A program made the translations under genes and the position numbers. Shown one piece after another: positions 1 to 8,852 of a stretch of DNA of 64,000 bases. The notes below the pieces were generated by a model, which worked only from the letters and a program-made list of their open reading frames with translations, ran no database searches and had not been told where the DNA came from. Position 1 is the first letter of the stretch. Each line of letters begins with the position of its first letter. Origin of the DNA: Salinicola avicenniae (GTDB lineage Bacteria > Pseudomonadota > Gammaproteobacteria > Pseudomonadales > Halomonadaceae); assembly GCF_023736115.1 (NCBI RefSeq), contig NZ_JAKQZC010000001.1:434001-498000 (forward strand). Reading direction: 5' to 3'.

Positions 1-25
1 GCATCTTGGTGAAGTTGAGCAGCAT
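1..25 (-). CDS. dapF: Diaminopimelate epimerase, first codons only (partial)
   Basis: Only the first eight codons lie inside the window, reading MLLNFTKM on the minus strand. This matches the usual DapF opening (M-L-x-F-T-K-M-H-G). DapF converts LL- to meso-diaminopimelate, the substrate of the LysA encoded just upstream. Its ATG shares one base with the lysA stop codon (TGATG), so the two are translationally coupled. The identification rests on this short stretch plus the lysA-dapF gene order known in gammaproteobacteria. Confidence 0.7.
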
Positions 26-1287
26 CAGTCGCTCTCCGGCAGGCGAGACTCGAGCGCCCACAGCGACTCGACGGACTCACGACGGCGGATCAGATGAGCA
101 CGATCGGCGTCGACCATGACCTCGGCCGGCCGGCCGCGACTGTTGTAGTTCGATGCCATGGCGAAGCCATAGGCGCCGGCGGAACGAACGGCCAGCAGGT
201 CGCCCTCGGCGATCGCGAGCTCGCGTGCCTGGCCGAGGAAGTCACCGCTTTCGCAGATCGGGCCGACCACGTCGTAGAGCGCGCTGGGACGTTCGGCACG
301 GCTATCGACCCGGTCGATGCCCTGCCACGCCTGATAGAGAGAGGGCCGGATCAGGTCGTTCATGCCGGCATCGACGATGGCGAAGTTCTTGGTTTCGCCC
401 GGCTTCAGGTATTCGACGCGAGTCAGCAGCACGCCGGCATTGGCGGCGATCGAACGGCCCGGCTCCAGCAGCAGGGTCAACTGGCGTCCGGCCAGGCGCT
501 CACGCACCGCGGCGACCAGCTCGCCGGCCGCCGGCGGGCGTTCGTCCTGGTAGGTGACGCCGAGACCGCCGCCGAGGTCGAGGTGCTCGATCGCGATGCC
601 GTGATCGGCGAGCCGGTCGACCAGCAGCAGCAAGCGGTCGAGGGCATCCAGGTAGGGCGACAGCTCGGTCAACTGGGAACCGATGTGGCAGTCGAGGCCG
701 ACCACCTTGAGATAGGGGCGCTCGGCGGCCCAGGCGTAGAAATCGAACACCTCATCCGCGGCAACGCCGAACTTGTTGGCCTTGAGCCCGGTGGAGATGT
801 AGGGATGGGTCTTGGCATCGACGTCCGGGTTGACGCGAATCGAGACGTTGGCGATCTGGCCGCGCGCCGTGGCGACACGGTCGAGACGCTCCAGCTCCGA
901 GCGCGACTCGACGTTGAAGCACTTGATACCGACCGCCAGCGCACGGGCCATCTCGTCGGCCTGCTTGGCGACGCCGGAGAAGACCACCTTGGCGGGATCG
1001 CCACCGGCGGCGATGACGCGCTCGAGCTCACCGACGGAGACAATGTCGAAGCCGGCGCCGAGACGGGCGAGCAGGTCGATCACCGCCAGGTTGGAATTGG
1101 TCTTGAGCGCATAGCAGACCAGGTGCGGCATATCGCCGAGGGCGTCGCTGTAGGCCTGGAACTGCTGCGTCAGCGCGGCACGCGAGTAGACATAGCAGGG
1201 CGTACCGAACTGCTCGGCAATGGCCGTCAGCGGCAGGTTCTCGGCGTGCATGACGCCATCGCGAACGGAAAAGGCGTCGAACCTCAC
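25..1287 (-). CDS. lysA: Diaminopimelate decarboxylase
   Basis: This is the PLP enzyme that makes L-lysine from meso-diaminopimelate in the cytoplasm. The 420-residue product is full length for the family. It has the PLP-lysine motif CYALKTNSN (Lys62), the phosphate-binding LDLGGGLGV loop near residue 240, and the GPICESGDFLG active-site motif near residue 345 typical of fold-III decarboxylases. It begins inside the end of lptM (ATGA overlap) and ends on the dapF start, so argH-lptM-lysA-dapF reads as one minus-strand operon. This is the standard gammaproteobacterial arrangement. Confidence 0.96.
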   Translation of the reverse strand: MRFDAFSVRDGVMHAENLPLTAIAEQFGTPCYVYSRAALTQQFQAYSDALGDMPHLVCYALKTNSNLAVIDLLARLGAGFDIVSVGELERVIAAGGDPAKVVFSGVAKQADEMARALAVGIKCFNVESRSELERLDRVATARGQIANVSIRVNPDVDAKTHPYISTGLKANKFGVAADEVFDFYAWAAERPYLKVVGLDCHIGSQLTELSPYLDALDRLLLLVDRLADHGIAIEHLDLGGGLGVTYQDERPPAAGELVAAVRERLAGRQLTLLLEPGRSIAANAGVLLTRVEYLKPGETKNFAIVDAGMNDLIRPSLYQAWQGIDRVDSRAERPSALYDVVGPICESGDFLGQARELAIAEGDLLAVRSAGAYGFAMASNYNSRGRPAEVMVDADRAHLIRRRESVESLWALESRLPESD

Positions 1288-1568
1288 GGGGTGTCCTCGC
1301 TGTCAGGCTGCGGATTGGCGGGCTGCGCGTCGTCGGGCATGGGGCTGGCCTGAGGTGCGGGCGCCGCTGTGTTGCGCTCCTCCTCGGTGCGAGATTCGGT
1401 CCGTGGATCCTGCGTCGATTGAGGCGCGTCCTCGTAGGCGTTCTGCGGGTCGTAGGTCTCCGCGGACTCGCTATCGCCGGGCAGATAGAGGGGGCCCTTC
1501 TGGCCACAGCCGGCGAGCGCCAGCAGCGCGCCGACAAGAACGCCGAGCAGCAGGGGGTTACGCGCCAT
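1284..1568 (-). CDS. lptM: LptM-type small lipoprotein (YifL family)
   Basis: A 94-residue lipoprotein. A hydrophobic signal sequence ends in the lipobox LAGC, with Cys21 as the predicted lipidated residue. It is followed directly by GQKGPLYLP, the conserved signature of LptM/YifL, which in E. coli helps mature the LptD/LptE lipopolysaccharide translocon in the outer membrane. The rest is acidic, Pro/Ser/Thr-rich and probably disordered. The start overlaps the argH end by 11 bases and the stop overlaps lysA by 4. Location between argH and lysA matches the family's usual neighbourhood next to lysA-dapF. Confidence 0.88.
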   Translation of the reverse strand: MARNPLLLGVLVGALLALAGCGQKGPLYLPGDSESAETYDPQNAYEDAPQSTQDPRTESRTEEERNTAAPAPQASPMPDDAQPANPQPDSEDTP

Positions 1569-2985
1569 GGTCGGTGCCCTCCTGCGGGCCGCCCGCGAGC
1601 GTCGCGAGCGCCTCTCTGGCTCGCTGCGCAGCGGCGCGAACCTGGTCCGGCGCGGTGCCGCCGATGTGATTGCGGGCAGCGACCGAGCCTTCCAGCGTCA
1701 GCACCTCGAAAACGTCATCGTGGATGGCGTCGGAGAAGCGCTGGAGTTCGTCGAGCGACATCTCGGAAAGGTCCTTCTTCTGTTCGATGCCGTAGGCGAC
1801 CGCCTTGCCGACGATCTCGTGAGCATCGCGGAAGGCGACGCCGGCGCGGACCAGATAGTCGGCCAGATCGGTGGCGGTGGAGAAGCCCTTGCGCGCAGCC
1901 TCGAACATGTTTTCCGCCTTGGCCTCTAGCGCCGGCGCCATGTCGGCGAAGGCGCGCAGACAACCCTTGACCGTGTCGAGGGTGTCGAACAGCGGCTCCT
2001 TGTCTTCCTGGTTGTCCTTGTTGTAGGCCAGCGGCTGCGACTTCATCAGCGTCAGCAGGCTCATCAGGTGGCCATAGACACGGCCGGTCTTGCCGCGCAC
2101 GAGCTCTGGCACATCCGGATTCTTCTTCTGCGGCATGATCGAGGAGCCGGTGCAGAAGCGATCCGGCAGATCGACGAAGTCGAACTGGGCGCTGGCCCAC
2201 AGCACCATCTCTTCGCTCATGCGCGAAAGGTGCATCAGCAGGATGCTGGCAAAGGCCGTGAATTCGATCGCGAAATCCCGGTCGCTGACCGCATCCAGCG
2301 AATTTTCCGCTGGACGCTCGAAGCCGAGCAACTCGGCGGTGACGTGGCGGTCGATCGGATAGGTGGTGCCGGCGAGCGCGGCGGCGCCCAGCGGCAGCAC
2401 GTTGACGCGCTTGCGGCAGTCGAGAAGGCGCTCATGATCGCGCGTCAGCATCTCCTGCCACGCCAGCAGATGGTGGCCGAAGGTGACCGGCTGCGCCGTC
2501 TGCAGGTGGGTGAACCCCGGCATGATGGTGTCGGCCTCGCGCTCGGCGAGTTCGATCAATCCGCTGCGCAGCCGAGCCAGCTCGGCGGCCACGGCATCGA
2601 TCTCGTCGCGCAGGTAGAGGCGGATATCGGTGGCGATCTGGTCGTTGCGCGAGCGGCCGGTATGCAGCTTCTTGCCGGTGATGCCGATCTTGTCGGTCAG
2701 CCGCGCCTCGATATTCATGTGGATATCTTCCAGCGCGATCGACCATTCGATCTCGCCGCGTTCGATCTCCGCCTCGATCTCGCCGAGTCCCTCGATGATG
2801 CGGTCGCGTTCGTCGTCGGTGAGCACGCCGACGCGCGCCAGCATCGTCGCGTGGGCGATCGAGCCGCGGATGTCATGGTGATAGAGGCGCTTGTCGAACG
2901 GAATCGAAGCGGTGAAGGCGGCGACGAATGCGTCGGTGGGCTCGCTGAAACGTCCGCCCCAGGATTGGTTGGTTGCCTGCGTCAT
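1558..2985 (-). CDS. argH: Argininosuccinate lyase
   Basis: This enzyme catalyses the last step of arginine synthesis, splitting argininosuccinate to arginine and fumarate. The 475-residue product opens with SWGGRF and carries the fumarase/aspartase-superfamily signature [12 protein letters not shown] near residue 280. The ATG at 2985 was chosen because the [13 protein letters not shown] start matches the family; an in-frame start 17 codons upstream would add a poorly conserved leader. It is the first gene of the argH-lptM-lysA-dapF operon and is divergent from hemC. Confidence 0.95.
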   Translation of the reverse strand: MTQATNQSWGGRFSEPTDAFVAAFTASIPFDKRLYHHDIRGSIAHATMLARVGVLTDDERDRIIEGLGEIEAEIERGEIEWSIALEDIHMNIEARLTDKIGITGKKLHTGRSRNDQIATDIRLYLRDEIDAVAAELARLRSGLIELAEREADTIMPGFTHLQTAQPVTFGHHLLAWQEMLTRDHERLLDCRKRVNVLPLGAAALAGTTYPIDRHVTAELLGFERPAENSLDAVSDRDFAIEFTAFASILLMHLSRMSEEMVLWASAQFDFVDLPDRFCTGSSIMPQKKNPDVPELVRGKTGRVYGHLMSLLTLMKSQPLAYNKDNQEDKEPLFDTLDTVKGCLRAFADMAPALEAKAENMFEAARKGFSTATDLADYLVRAGVAFRDAHEIVGKAVAYGIEQKKDLSEMSLDELQRFSDAIHDDVFEVLTLEGSVAARNHIGGTAPDQVRAAAQRAREALATLAGGPQEGTDHGA

Positions 2986-3241
2986 CGAGAATCGAACTCT
3001 GCCTAGGGTTGCGAAGATAGGTTTGCCGTGCGGCACAACGAAGAAAACGCTGTCTCGAGTGTATCAGAGTCGGCACGCCCGTAGGGCGGCGACTTGGCCG
3101 GCGGGCCGGGCGGGCGGCGTTTTTCCTTGTCCGGAGACTGCTTTATCATGCCTGGCAGAGTTCGCGTTCATGAACATTCATTCGGCGATGGTCGATGCGC
3201 TGTCGGCGCCGACCGTTCTGCCCCTCGACCTGGAGACCGGC

Positions 3242-4183
3242 GTGCTCGACGCTAATCGATTGAGAATCGCAACCCGCAAGAGCGCGCTGGCGCTCTGGCA
3301 GGCCGAACATGTCAAGGCGCTGCTGGAGCGTCACCACCCTCACCTGAGCGTCGAACTGGTGCCGCTGTCCACCCGCGGCGACAAGATCCTCGATACGCCG
3401 CTGGCCAAGATCGGCGGCAAGGCGCTGTTCGTCAAGGAGCTGGAAGAAGCGATGCTCGACGGCCGCGCCGATCTGGCTGTGCACTCGATGAAGGACGTGC
3501 CGATGCAGTTTCCGGACGGTCTCGGCCTGTCGGTGATTCTGGAGAGCGGTGCGCCTACCGATGCCTTCGTGTCCAACCACTATGCCGGCGTCGATGCGCT
3601 GCCGGAAGGTTCACGGGTCGGGACGTCGAGCCTGCGCCGCGGGCTGCAGATCAGTGCCCGGCGCCCGGATCTTGAGGTGCTGCCGTTACGCGGCAACGTG
3701 CAGACGCGCTTGGGCAAGCTCGACGCCGGCGATTTCGAGGCGATCATTCTGGCTACCACCGGCCTGCAGCGCCTCGAGCTGGCCGAGCGCATCACCGCCG
3801 AACTGACGCCGGAGGAGAGCCTGCCTGCCTGTGGCCAAGGCGCGTTGGGGATCGAGTGTCGTCACGACGACGCCGATCTGGTCGCGCTGCTGGCGCCGCT
3901 GGATCATGGGCCGACAGCGACCCGCGTGCGCGCCGAGCGCGCCATGAACACGCGCCTCGACGGTGGCTGCCAGGTGCCGATCGGCGGCTATGCGGTGCTC
4001 GAGAATGGCGGCGACACCCTGTGGATGCGCGGCCTGGTTGGACATCCCGACGGTTCGCGTGTGCTGCGTGCCGAAGATCGAGGATCCGCGATGGAGCCTG
4101 AGTCGCTCGGCATCCGCGTGGCCGAATCCCTGCTCGAGCAGGGCGCCGGCGAGATTCTCGCCGAGGTCTACGGCGACGCGTGA
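3242..4183 (+). CDS. hemC: Porphobilinogen deaminase (hydroxymethylbilane synthase)
   Basis: HemC polymerises four porphobilinogen units into hydroxymethylbilane in haem synthesis. Seen in the sequence: the [15 protein letters not shown] opening, the STRGDK loop, [23 protein letters not shown], and GGCQVPIG, whose cysteine carries the dipyrromethane cofactor. I chose the GTG at 3242: GGAG sits six bases upstream and the product is then 313 residues, the length of E. coli HemC. ATG codons at 3170 and 3188 are in frame and would add 24 or 18 residues, but have poor ribosome sites. It is the first gene of hemCDXY and overlaps hemD by one base. Confidence 0.95.
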   Translation: MLDANRLRIATRKSALALWQAEHVKALLERHHPHLSVELVPLSTRGDKILDTPLAKIGGKALFVKELEEAMLDGRADLAVHSMKDVPMQFPDGLGLSVILESGAPTDAFVSNHYAGVDALPEGSRVGTSSLRRGLQISARRPDLEVLPLRGNVQTRLGKLDAGDFEAIILATTGLQRLELAERITAELTPEESLPACGQGALGIECRHDDADLVALLAPLDHGPTATRVRAERAMNTRLDGGCQVPIGGYAVLENGGDTLWMRGLVGHPDGSRVLRAEDRGSAMEPESLGIRVAESLLEQGAGEILAEVYGDA

Positions 4184-4965
4184 TGGCCGGCCGCGTGCTG
4201 TTGACCCGGCCGGGGGGGCGGGGCGAAGTGCTGGCCAGCGCGCTCGCCGCTCGCGGGCATGATGCGGTATTGCTCGACGTGCTGCAGTTCGAACCGCTCA
4301 CCCTGGTGGCGGGCGCCCGTCAGGCGCTGCTCGATCTCGATCTCTACGACGGGGTCGTGGTGGTCAGCCCGCAGGCGGCGACGTGTCTTGCCGAGGCCAT
4401 TACGTCATACTGGCCGCAGCTGCCGCAGGGACTGCGTTTCTATGCGGTCGGGGAGGCCACGGCACGGACGCTGCATGCCAAGCTGGGCGTTCCCTCGGTG
4501 CTGCCGCCGGCCGGTGCCGGAGAGCACGGTGAGGGGCTATTGCAGGCTGCCTCGCTACACCGGGTCGCCGGCAAGCGTTTATTGCTGGCGCGGGGGGAGC
4601 GCGGGCGCGACGCGCTACCGGAGGGGCTGCGCGAGCGCGGTGCCGAGGTCGTGACGCTGCCGCTCTACCGCCGCGGCTTTTCGGCGCCGGGGGAGCCGGC
4701 GGCCAGCTGGCTGGCGCAGGGGGATTTTGCGGCGCTGGTGGTGAGCAGCGGGGAAATATTGCAACATCTGGTCACGGGGTGTGGCCCGGTGGCGTTGAAC
4801 CAACCGCTAATCGTTTCGAGCCCGCGGTTGGCTACACTGGCGAAAACGCTGGGGTTCGGCACGCGATACGTGGCGCCGGGCGCGTCGCCCGCGGCGCTGT
4901 GCCAGGCGGTGGATGCCGTTCTCGGGGCGCGGAGCGCCACCTTCGATCAGGGTGATCACGAATAA
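4183..4965 (+). CDS. hemD: Uroporphyrinogen-III synthase
   Basis: HemD closes and inverts ring D of hydroxymethylbilane to give uroporphyrinogen III. The family is poorly conserved. Support comes from the RVLLTRPGG opening, the FYAVGEATARTL motif, the late VVSSGEILQHL segment, the 260-residue length, and its place directly after hemC. The ATG at 4183 shares one base with the hemC stop (TGATG); a GTG at 4180 is also in frame. hemX follows 12 bases downstream. Confidence 0.9.
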   Translation: MAGRVLLTRPGGRGEVLASALAARGHDAVLLDVLQFEPLTLVAGARQALLDLDLYDGVVVVSPQAATCLAEAITSYWPQLPQGLRFYAVGEATARTLHAKLGVPSVLPPAGAGEHGEGLLQAASLHRVAGKRLLLARGERGRDALPEGLRERGAEVVTLPLYRRGFSAPGEPAASWLAQGDFAALVVSSGEILQHLVTGCGPVALNQPLIVSSPRLATLAKTLGFGTRYVAPGASPAALCQAVDAVLGARSATFDQGDHE

Positions 4966-4977
4966 AGGCAAGCGTAG

Positions 4978-6468
4978 ATGAGCAAGCAACGCAGAGATCA
5001 GCAGTCGCCGTCGGACACCGCTTCGGGAAAGACCGCTGGGGCAAGCGACGCCAGTGGTACCCGGCAGGATGTCGATCCGGCTCAGCCCGAGCCGCGACAG
5101 GAGACAAATCCCAGCAAGCCCGATGTCACCCCTGACAAGGCCGGCGAGCCCGCCAAGCAGGCGGAGGCAACGACGCCTGCCGCCTCGTCGCATGGCGATC
5201 GGTCCGCGTCGACACCGACCGACACGAAAAAGCCTGAGACGACGAAGCCGGCGTCGGCCAAGTCCGGAACGGCCAAGTCCGAGACGACCTCCAGCGCGTC
5301 GAAGCCGAGCACGAAAACGCCCGGCCAAGCCAAGGCCGCGACGTCGGCAGGCACCTCGAACAGCGGCGCCAAACCGGGGACGGGAGGCACGCCGCCGTCG
5401 GGCAGCAAGCCGACCGGTAGTGGCCGCGGCAAGGGCGGCAAGCTGGGGCTGATCGCCCTGATCCTGGTGATTCTGCTGGCGCTGGCCGCTGCCGCTGCCG
5501 GTTACCGCGGCTGGCAGATGCTGCAGCAGCAGCAGGCTCGGCTGAGCCAGGTCGACGATAACCGTAGCGCGCTCGACGAGCTGGAATCGCGTCTCTCCGA
5601 TCTCGACTCGAATCGCCAGCATACCCTCAACATGATGCGCGGCGAGTTCGACCAATATCGCGAAAATCTCGACAGTACGCTCGACAAGGTACTCGATGAG
5701 CTGGCCCAGGAGCAGCAGGCGGACCCGCGCGAGTGGCTGCATGCGGAAGCCGAGTATCTGCTGCGTCTGGCTAACCAGCGTCTGCAGCTCGAGCGAGACG
5801 TCAAGGGCGCCAAGGCGCTGCTCAATGCGGCCGACTCGCGCCTGCGTGAAGCCGACAACCCGGCGTTGGTGCCGGTGCGCCGGGCGATCCAGTCAGAACT
5901 CGCGGCGCTCGACTCGGTGCCGGAGATCGATCGTACCGGACTCTATCTGGCGCTCATGGCGCAGCAGGAGCAATTGGCGCGACTGCCGCTCAAGCAGGAG
6001 GTCGACGAGATCGCAGCCGGTGAAGGCGAGACCCGACCGAGCGGAGGCTGGCGCGATCAGCTGGCGACGCTGGGCCGCGAGCTCAAGGATCTGGTGACCG
6101 TGCGTCGTCATGATCAGCCGTTGGAAGCGTTGATCACGCCGGAGCAGGAGTCCTATCTGCGCCAGAACGTGCGCCTGCTGCTGGAACAGGCGCAGCTGGC
6201 GCTGCTGAAGTCGGAGCCCGAGCTTTATCAGGCCAGTCTCGACAAGGCGCGTGAGCTGGTCGAGGGGTATTACGCGGCCGACAACGAGGGCGTCCAGCGT
6301 TCGCTGAGCCGGCTTGAATCGCTGCGCGAGACCAACGTTCGCCCCTCGTTGCCGGATATCAGCGAGTCCTCGCAGCGGCTCAAGCGCTTTATCGAGCAGC
6401 GCTTCGGCAACGGCGGTAGCAACGGCTCTGGCGCGCAGAACGGATCGGCACAGGGAGAGGGCGAATGA
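4978..6468 (+). CDS. hemX: HemX-family membrane protein of the haem operon
   Basis: A bitopic inner-membrane protein with a cytoplasmic N-terminus. Residues 1-155 are a low-complexity region rich in Lys, Pro, Ser, Thr and Ala. One membrane helix follows at about 156-176 and then a periplasmic helical, coiled-coil-prone domain with many Gln and Leu residues. The EWLHAEAEYLLRLANQRLQLE segment and the hemCDXY order identify HemX. E. coli HemX has been called a uroporphyrinogen methyltransferase, but no methyltransferase motif is visible here, so the role is unproven. At 496 residues it is longer than the E. coli protein, mainly because of the N-terminal region. It overlaps hemY by four bases. 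Confidence 0.88.
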   Translation: MSKQRRDQQSPSDTASGKTAGASDASGTRQDVDPAQPEPRQETNPSKPDVTPDKAGEPAKQAEATTPAASSHGDRSASTPTDTKKPETTKPASAKSGTAKSETTSSASKPSTKTPGQAKAATSAGTSNSGAKPGTGGTPPSGSKPTGSGRGKGGKLGLIALILVILLALAAAAAGYRGWQMLQQQQARLSQVDDNRSALDELESRLSDLDSNRQHTLNMMRGEFDQYRENLDSTLDKVLDELAQEQQADPREWLHAEAEYLLRLANQRLQLERDVKGAKALLNAADSRLREADNPALVPVRRAIQSELAALDSVPEIDRTGLYLALMAQQEQLARLPLKQEVDEIAAGEGETRPSGGWRDQLATLGRELKDLVTVRRHDQPLEALITPEQESYLRQNVRLLLEQAQLALLKSEPELYQASLDKARELVEGYYAADNEGVQRSLSRLESLRETNVRPSLPDISESSQRLKRFIEQRFGNGGSNGSGAQNGSAQGEGE

Positions 6469-7688
6469 GAAAGCTGATCCTGCTGATCGTCTTCGGTCTG
6501 GCGGTCGGCGCGCTGTTCGGGCAGTTGATGCAGTCGCTGCCGGGCTACTGGTTCATCCGGGTCGGCGACACCTCGGTCCAGACCTCTTTCTGGTTTGGCT
6601 GCGTGCTGCTGCTGGCCGTGTTTCTGGTTCTGCACTTCGCGCTGCGAGCGCTGATGCGTCTGCGACGCCCGGTCAGCCGGCTCAAGGTCTGGAACAGCCG
6701 CTCTCGCCATCGCACGGCGATGAAGCGCACCGTTCGCGGGCTGGTCGCGCTGGCAGAAGGGCGCTGGAAGCGTGCGGAGAAGGCGCTGACCAAGGCCGCC
6801 GACGACTCCGGCACGCCGCTGGTCAACTATCTCTCGGCCGCGCTCGCCGCTCACTATCAGGGGCGCTACGAGCAGGCCGACGTGCTGCTCAAGCAAGCTC
6901 ATCACAGTACCGAGGGCGCGCATACGGCGGTCGGCCTGGTGCAGGCCCAGCTGATGCTCGACCGCCAGCAGTTCGAGGAAGCGTTGGCCACATTGACGCG
7001 GCTCGAGCAGCAGCTGCCGGAGCATCCCCAGGTGCTCAAGCTGCTCAAGCAGGCCTATCTCAGCGTCAACGACTGGGACGGTATGCGCCGGCTGCTGCCA
7101 CGACTGGACAAGCACCGTCTGATCACTGACGACGAGCGTCTGGAACTCGAGCAGCGAGCCTACCGCGAGCTGCTGATCCAGGCCGCGCAGCAGCCCGACA
7201 ACCTGCAGCGGGTGCGTTCTCTGTGGGCGGACATGCCCGATGCCCTGCGCGGCGACGTGGAGCTGGTCGGTCTCTACGCCGAAGCGCTGATCCAAGGCGG
7301 CGAAGAGGGCGATGCCGAGCGACTGCTGCGCAATGCCCTGAAGGAGCACTGGGACACGCGCCTGGTACTGCGCTACGGGTTGCTCAATGTCGACGCCGCA
7401 CGCCAGCTGGTCTACGCGGAAAAGTGGCTGCAGGAGCGTCCCAACGACCCCGACCTGCTGTTGACGCTGGGCCGACTGTCTCTGCGCAACGCCTATTGGG
7501 GCAAGGCGCAGGAGTATTTCGAAGCCAGCCAGCGGCAGCGACCCAGCGGCGTGGTCTGTGCCGAGCTGGCGCGGCTCTATGCCAACCTCGGCGATCACAG
7601 CAAGAGTCAGCTCTACTATCGCCAGAGCGTGACCCTGCTCGACAAGTCGCTGCCGGCACTGCCGCAGCCCAGTGACATGACACGCTGA
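6465..7688 (+). CDS. hemY: HemY-type TPR membrane protein (haem operon)
   Basis: A 407-residue inner-membrane protein. Two hydrophobic helices (about 2-20 and 40-62) precede a soluble region made of tetratricopeptide-like helices, including ALAEGRWKRAEKAL, LAAHYQGRYEQADVLL and RLSLRNAYWGKAQEYF. It belongs to the enterobacterial HemY family, whose exact role in porphyrin synthesis is unsettled, and is unrelated to the protoporphyrinogen oxidase called HemY in Bacillus. Its ATG overlaps the hemX stop (ATGA), and the operon ends at a strong terminator 33 bases downstream. Confidence 0.9.
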   Translation: MRKLILLIVFGLAVGALFGQLMQSLPGYWFIRVGDTSVQTSFWFGCVLLLAVFLVLHFALRALMRLRRPVSRLKVWNSRSRHRTAMKRTVRGLVALAEGRWKRAEKALTKAADDSGTPLVNYLSAALAAHYQGRYEQADVLLKQAHHSTEGAHTAVGLVQAQLMLDRQQFEEALATLTRLEQQLPEHPQVLKLLKQAYLSVNDWDGMRRLLPRLDKHRLITDDERLELEQRAYRELLIQAAQQPDNLQRVRSLWADMPDALRGDVELVGLYAEALIQGGEEGDAERLLRNALKEHWDTRLVLRYGLLNVDAARQLVYAEKWLQERPNDPDLLLTLGRLSLRNAYWGKAQEYFEASQRQRPSGVVCAELARLYANLGDHSKSQLYYRQSVTLLDKSLPALPQPSDMTR

Positions 7689-7720
7689 TCGTTTCAGCGG
7701 TCTCGACCCATTGCTCTCCT

Positions 7721-7744
7721 GGGCGCCTGCGGGCGCCCTTTTTT
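7721..7744 (+). terminator. Rho-independent terminator of hemCDXY
   Basis: Seven-base-pair stem GGGCGCC / GGCGCCC with a TGCG loop, followed by six T residues. It lies between hemY and the ROK kinase gene on the same strand. Confidence 0.9.
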
Positions 7745-7799
7745 ACGGCTGGCCGGCAGGTGATGACGCGTCGCCTGCCGCTCGATGGCGAGGAAGCCT

Positions 7800-8717
7800 A
7801 TGCATTACGGGATCGATATCGGCGGGACCAAGACCGAAATCGCCGTCTACGACCAGAACTGGCAGGTACAGTCACGCTGGCGTGAGCCAACGCCGGCCGC
7901 CGATGGCGACGCCCTGCTGGGGCTGCTTCAGACGCTGGTCCAGGAGGCCGACCGGCGCGCGGGCGTGCGCGGCACGCTAGGCATCGGTGTGCCGGGCGTG
8001 CTGGACCGTCGCGGTTGCCTGATCGCGGCCAACCTGCCTGGCCTGCGCGACCTGCCTCTGGGCGCGGCGCTCACGACACGGCTCGAGCGCCAACCGGTGT
8101 TGGAGAACGACAGCCGCTGCTTCATTGTGTCCGAGGTAGGCCCGGGCGGAGCCGCCGCCGCCGCGAGCCATGCCTTTGGGGCCATTCTTGGCACCGGCGC
8201 CGGCGGTGGCGCGGTCATCGAAGGCCAACTGCTGCGCGGCGCGGGCGGCCTGGCGGGGGAATGGGGGCATCTGCCGTTGCCGGCGCTCGCCCGCGAGCGT
8301 CATGACTTGCCGCGGGTCGCCTGCGGTTGCGGGTTGCCGGACTGTCTCGAAAGCTATATCGCCGGCCCCGGGCTGGTGCGTCTTCACCACCACTTCGGTG
8401 GGGAGAGCGAGTCCACGCTGGCTTGGCAGCAGGCGCTACAGGCCGGTGAAGACGCTGCACGCCGGGCGCATGACTGCCATCTCGAACTGCTCGGCGGGGC
8501 GCTGGCCAACGTGGTCAAGCTGTTGGCGCCGGAGGTGATCGTGGTCGGAGGCGGGGTCTCGCTGGTACCGGGGCTGGTCGAAGCACTGCCGGCGGCGCTG
8601 GCCGAGCATCTGTTCGCGGGGGTGCCGACGCCGGCGATCGTGCGCTCGCGCTTCGGCGATGCCAGCGGCGTGCGGGGGGCGGCCATGCTGGGGGCTCGAG
8701 CTCGAATGCTGACCTAA
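7800..8717 (+). CDS. ROK-family sugar kinase (N-acetylglucosamine kinase or fructokinase type)
   Basis: A cytoplasmic ATP-dependent sugar kinase of the ROK family. The N-terminal phosphate-binding motif GIDIGGTKTE is present, as are LENDSRCF, the GTGAGGGAV loop, and the ROK zinc site EWGHLPLP...CGCGLPDCLESY. E. coli NagK and Mak/YajF are the nearest familiar proteins, so GlcNAc or fructose are plausible substrates, but the sequence alone does not decide. ATG 7800 is preferred to ATG 7785 because AGGA lies five bases upstream. It stands alone between two terminators. Confidence 0.85.
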   Translation: MHYGIDIGGTKTEIAVYDQNWQVQSRWREPTPAADGDALLGLLQTLVQEADRRAGVRGTLGIGVPGVLDRRGCLIAANLPGLRDLPLGAALTTRLERQPVLENDSRCFIVSEVGPGGAAAAASHAFGAILGTGAGGGAVIEGQLLRGAGGLAGEWGHLPLPALARERHDLPRVACGCGLPDCLESYIAGPGLVRLHHHFGGESESTLAWQQALQAGEDAARRAHDCHLELLGGALANVVKLLAPEVIVVGGGVSLVPGLVEALPAALAEHLFAGVPTPAIVRSRFGDASGVRGAAMLGARARMLT

Positions 8718-8806
8718 CCGTGGGCGGTGGTCGTACCGGCGCACCTACAGCCTGTGTCGCGAGGACGTCGAGCGGCTGCATCGGTCCACAAGAAAGGGCA
8801 GTCCAC

Positions 8807-8830
8807 AAAAAAGGCCGCCCGAGGGCGGCC
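8807..8830 (-). terminator. Rho-independent terminator of the mechanosensitive channel gene
   Basis: On the minus strand, GGCCGCCC and GGGCGGCC form an eight-base-pair stem with a two-base TC spacer between the arms (a practical loop opens one or two pairs), followed by six T residues. It lies 22 bases after the stop of the minus-strand channel gene. Confidence 0.85.
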
Positions 8831-8852
8831 TTGTCGCTATCGTCGCGTGTGA

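Noticed and set aside
94-1353. A 419-codon frame antisense to lysA
   Set aside because: The lysA product has all catalytic motifs; the opposing frame is a codon-bias artefact.
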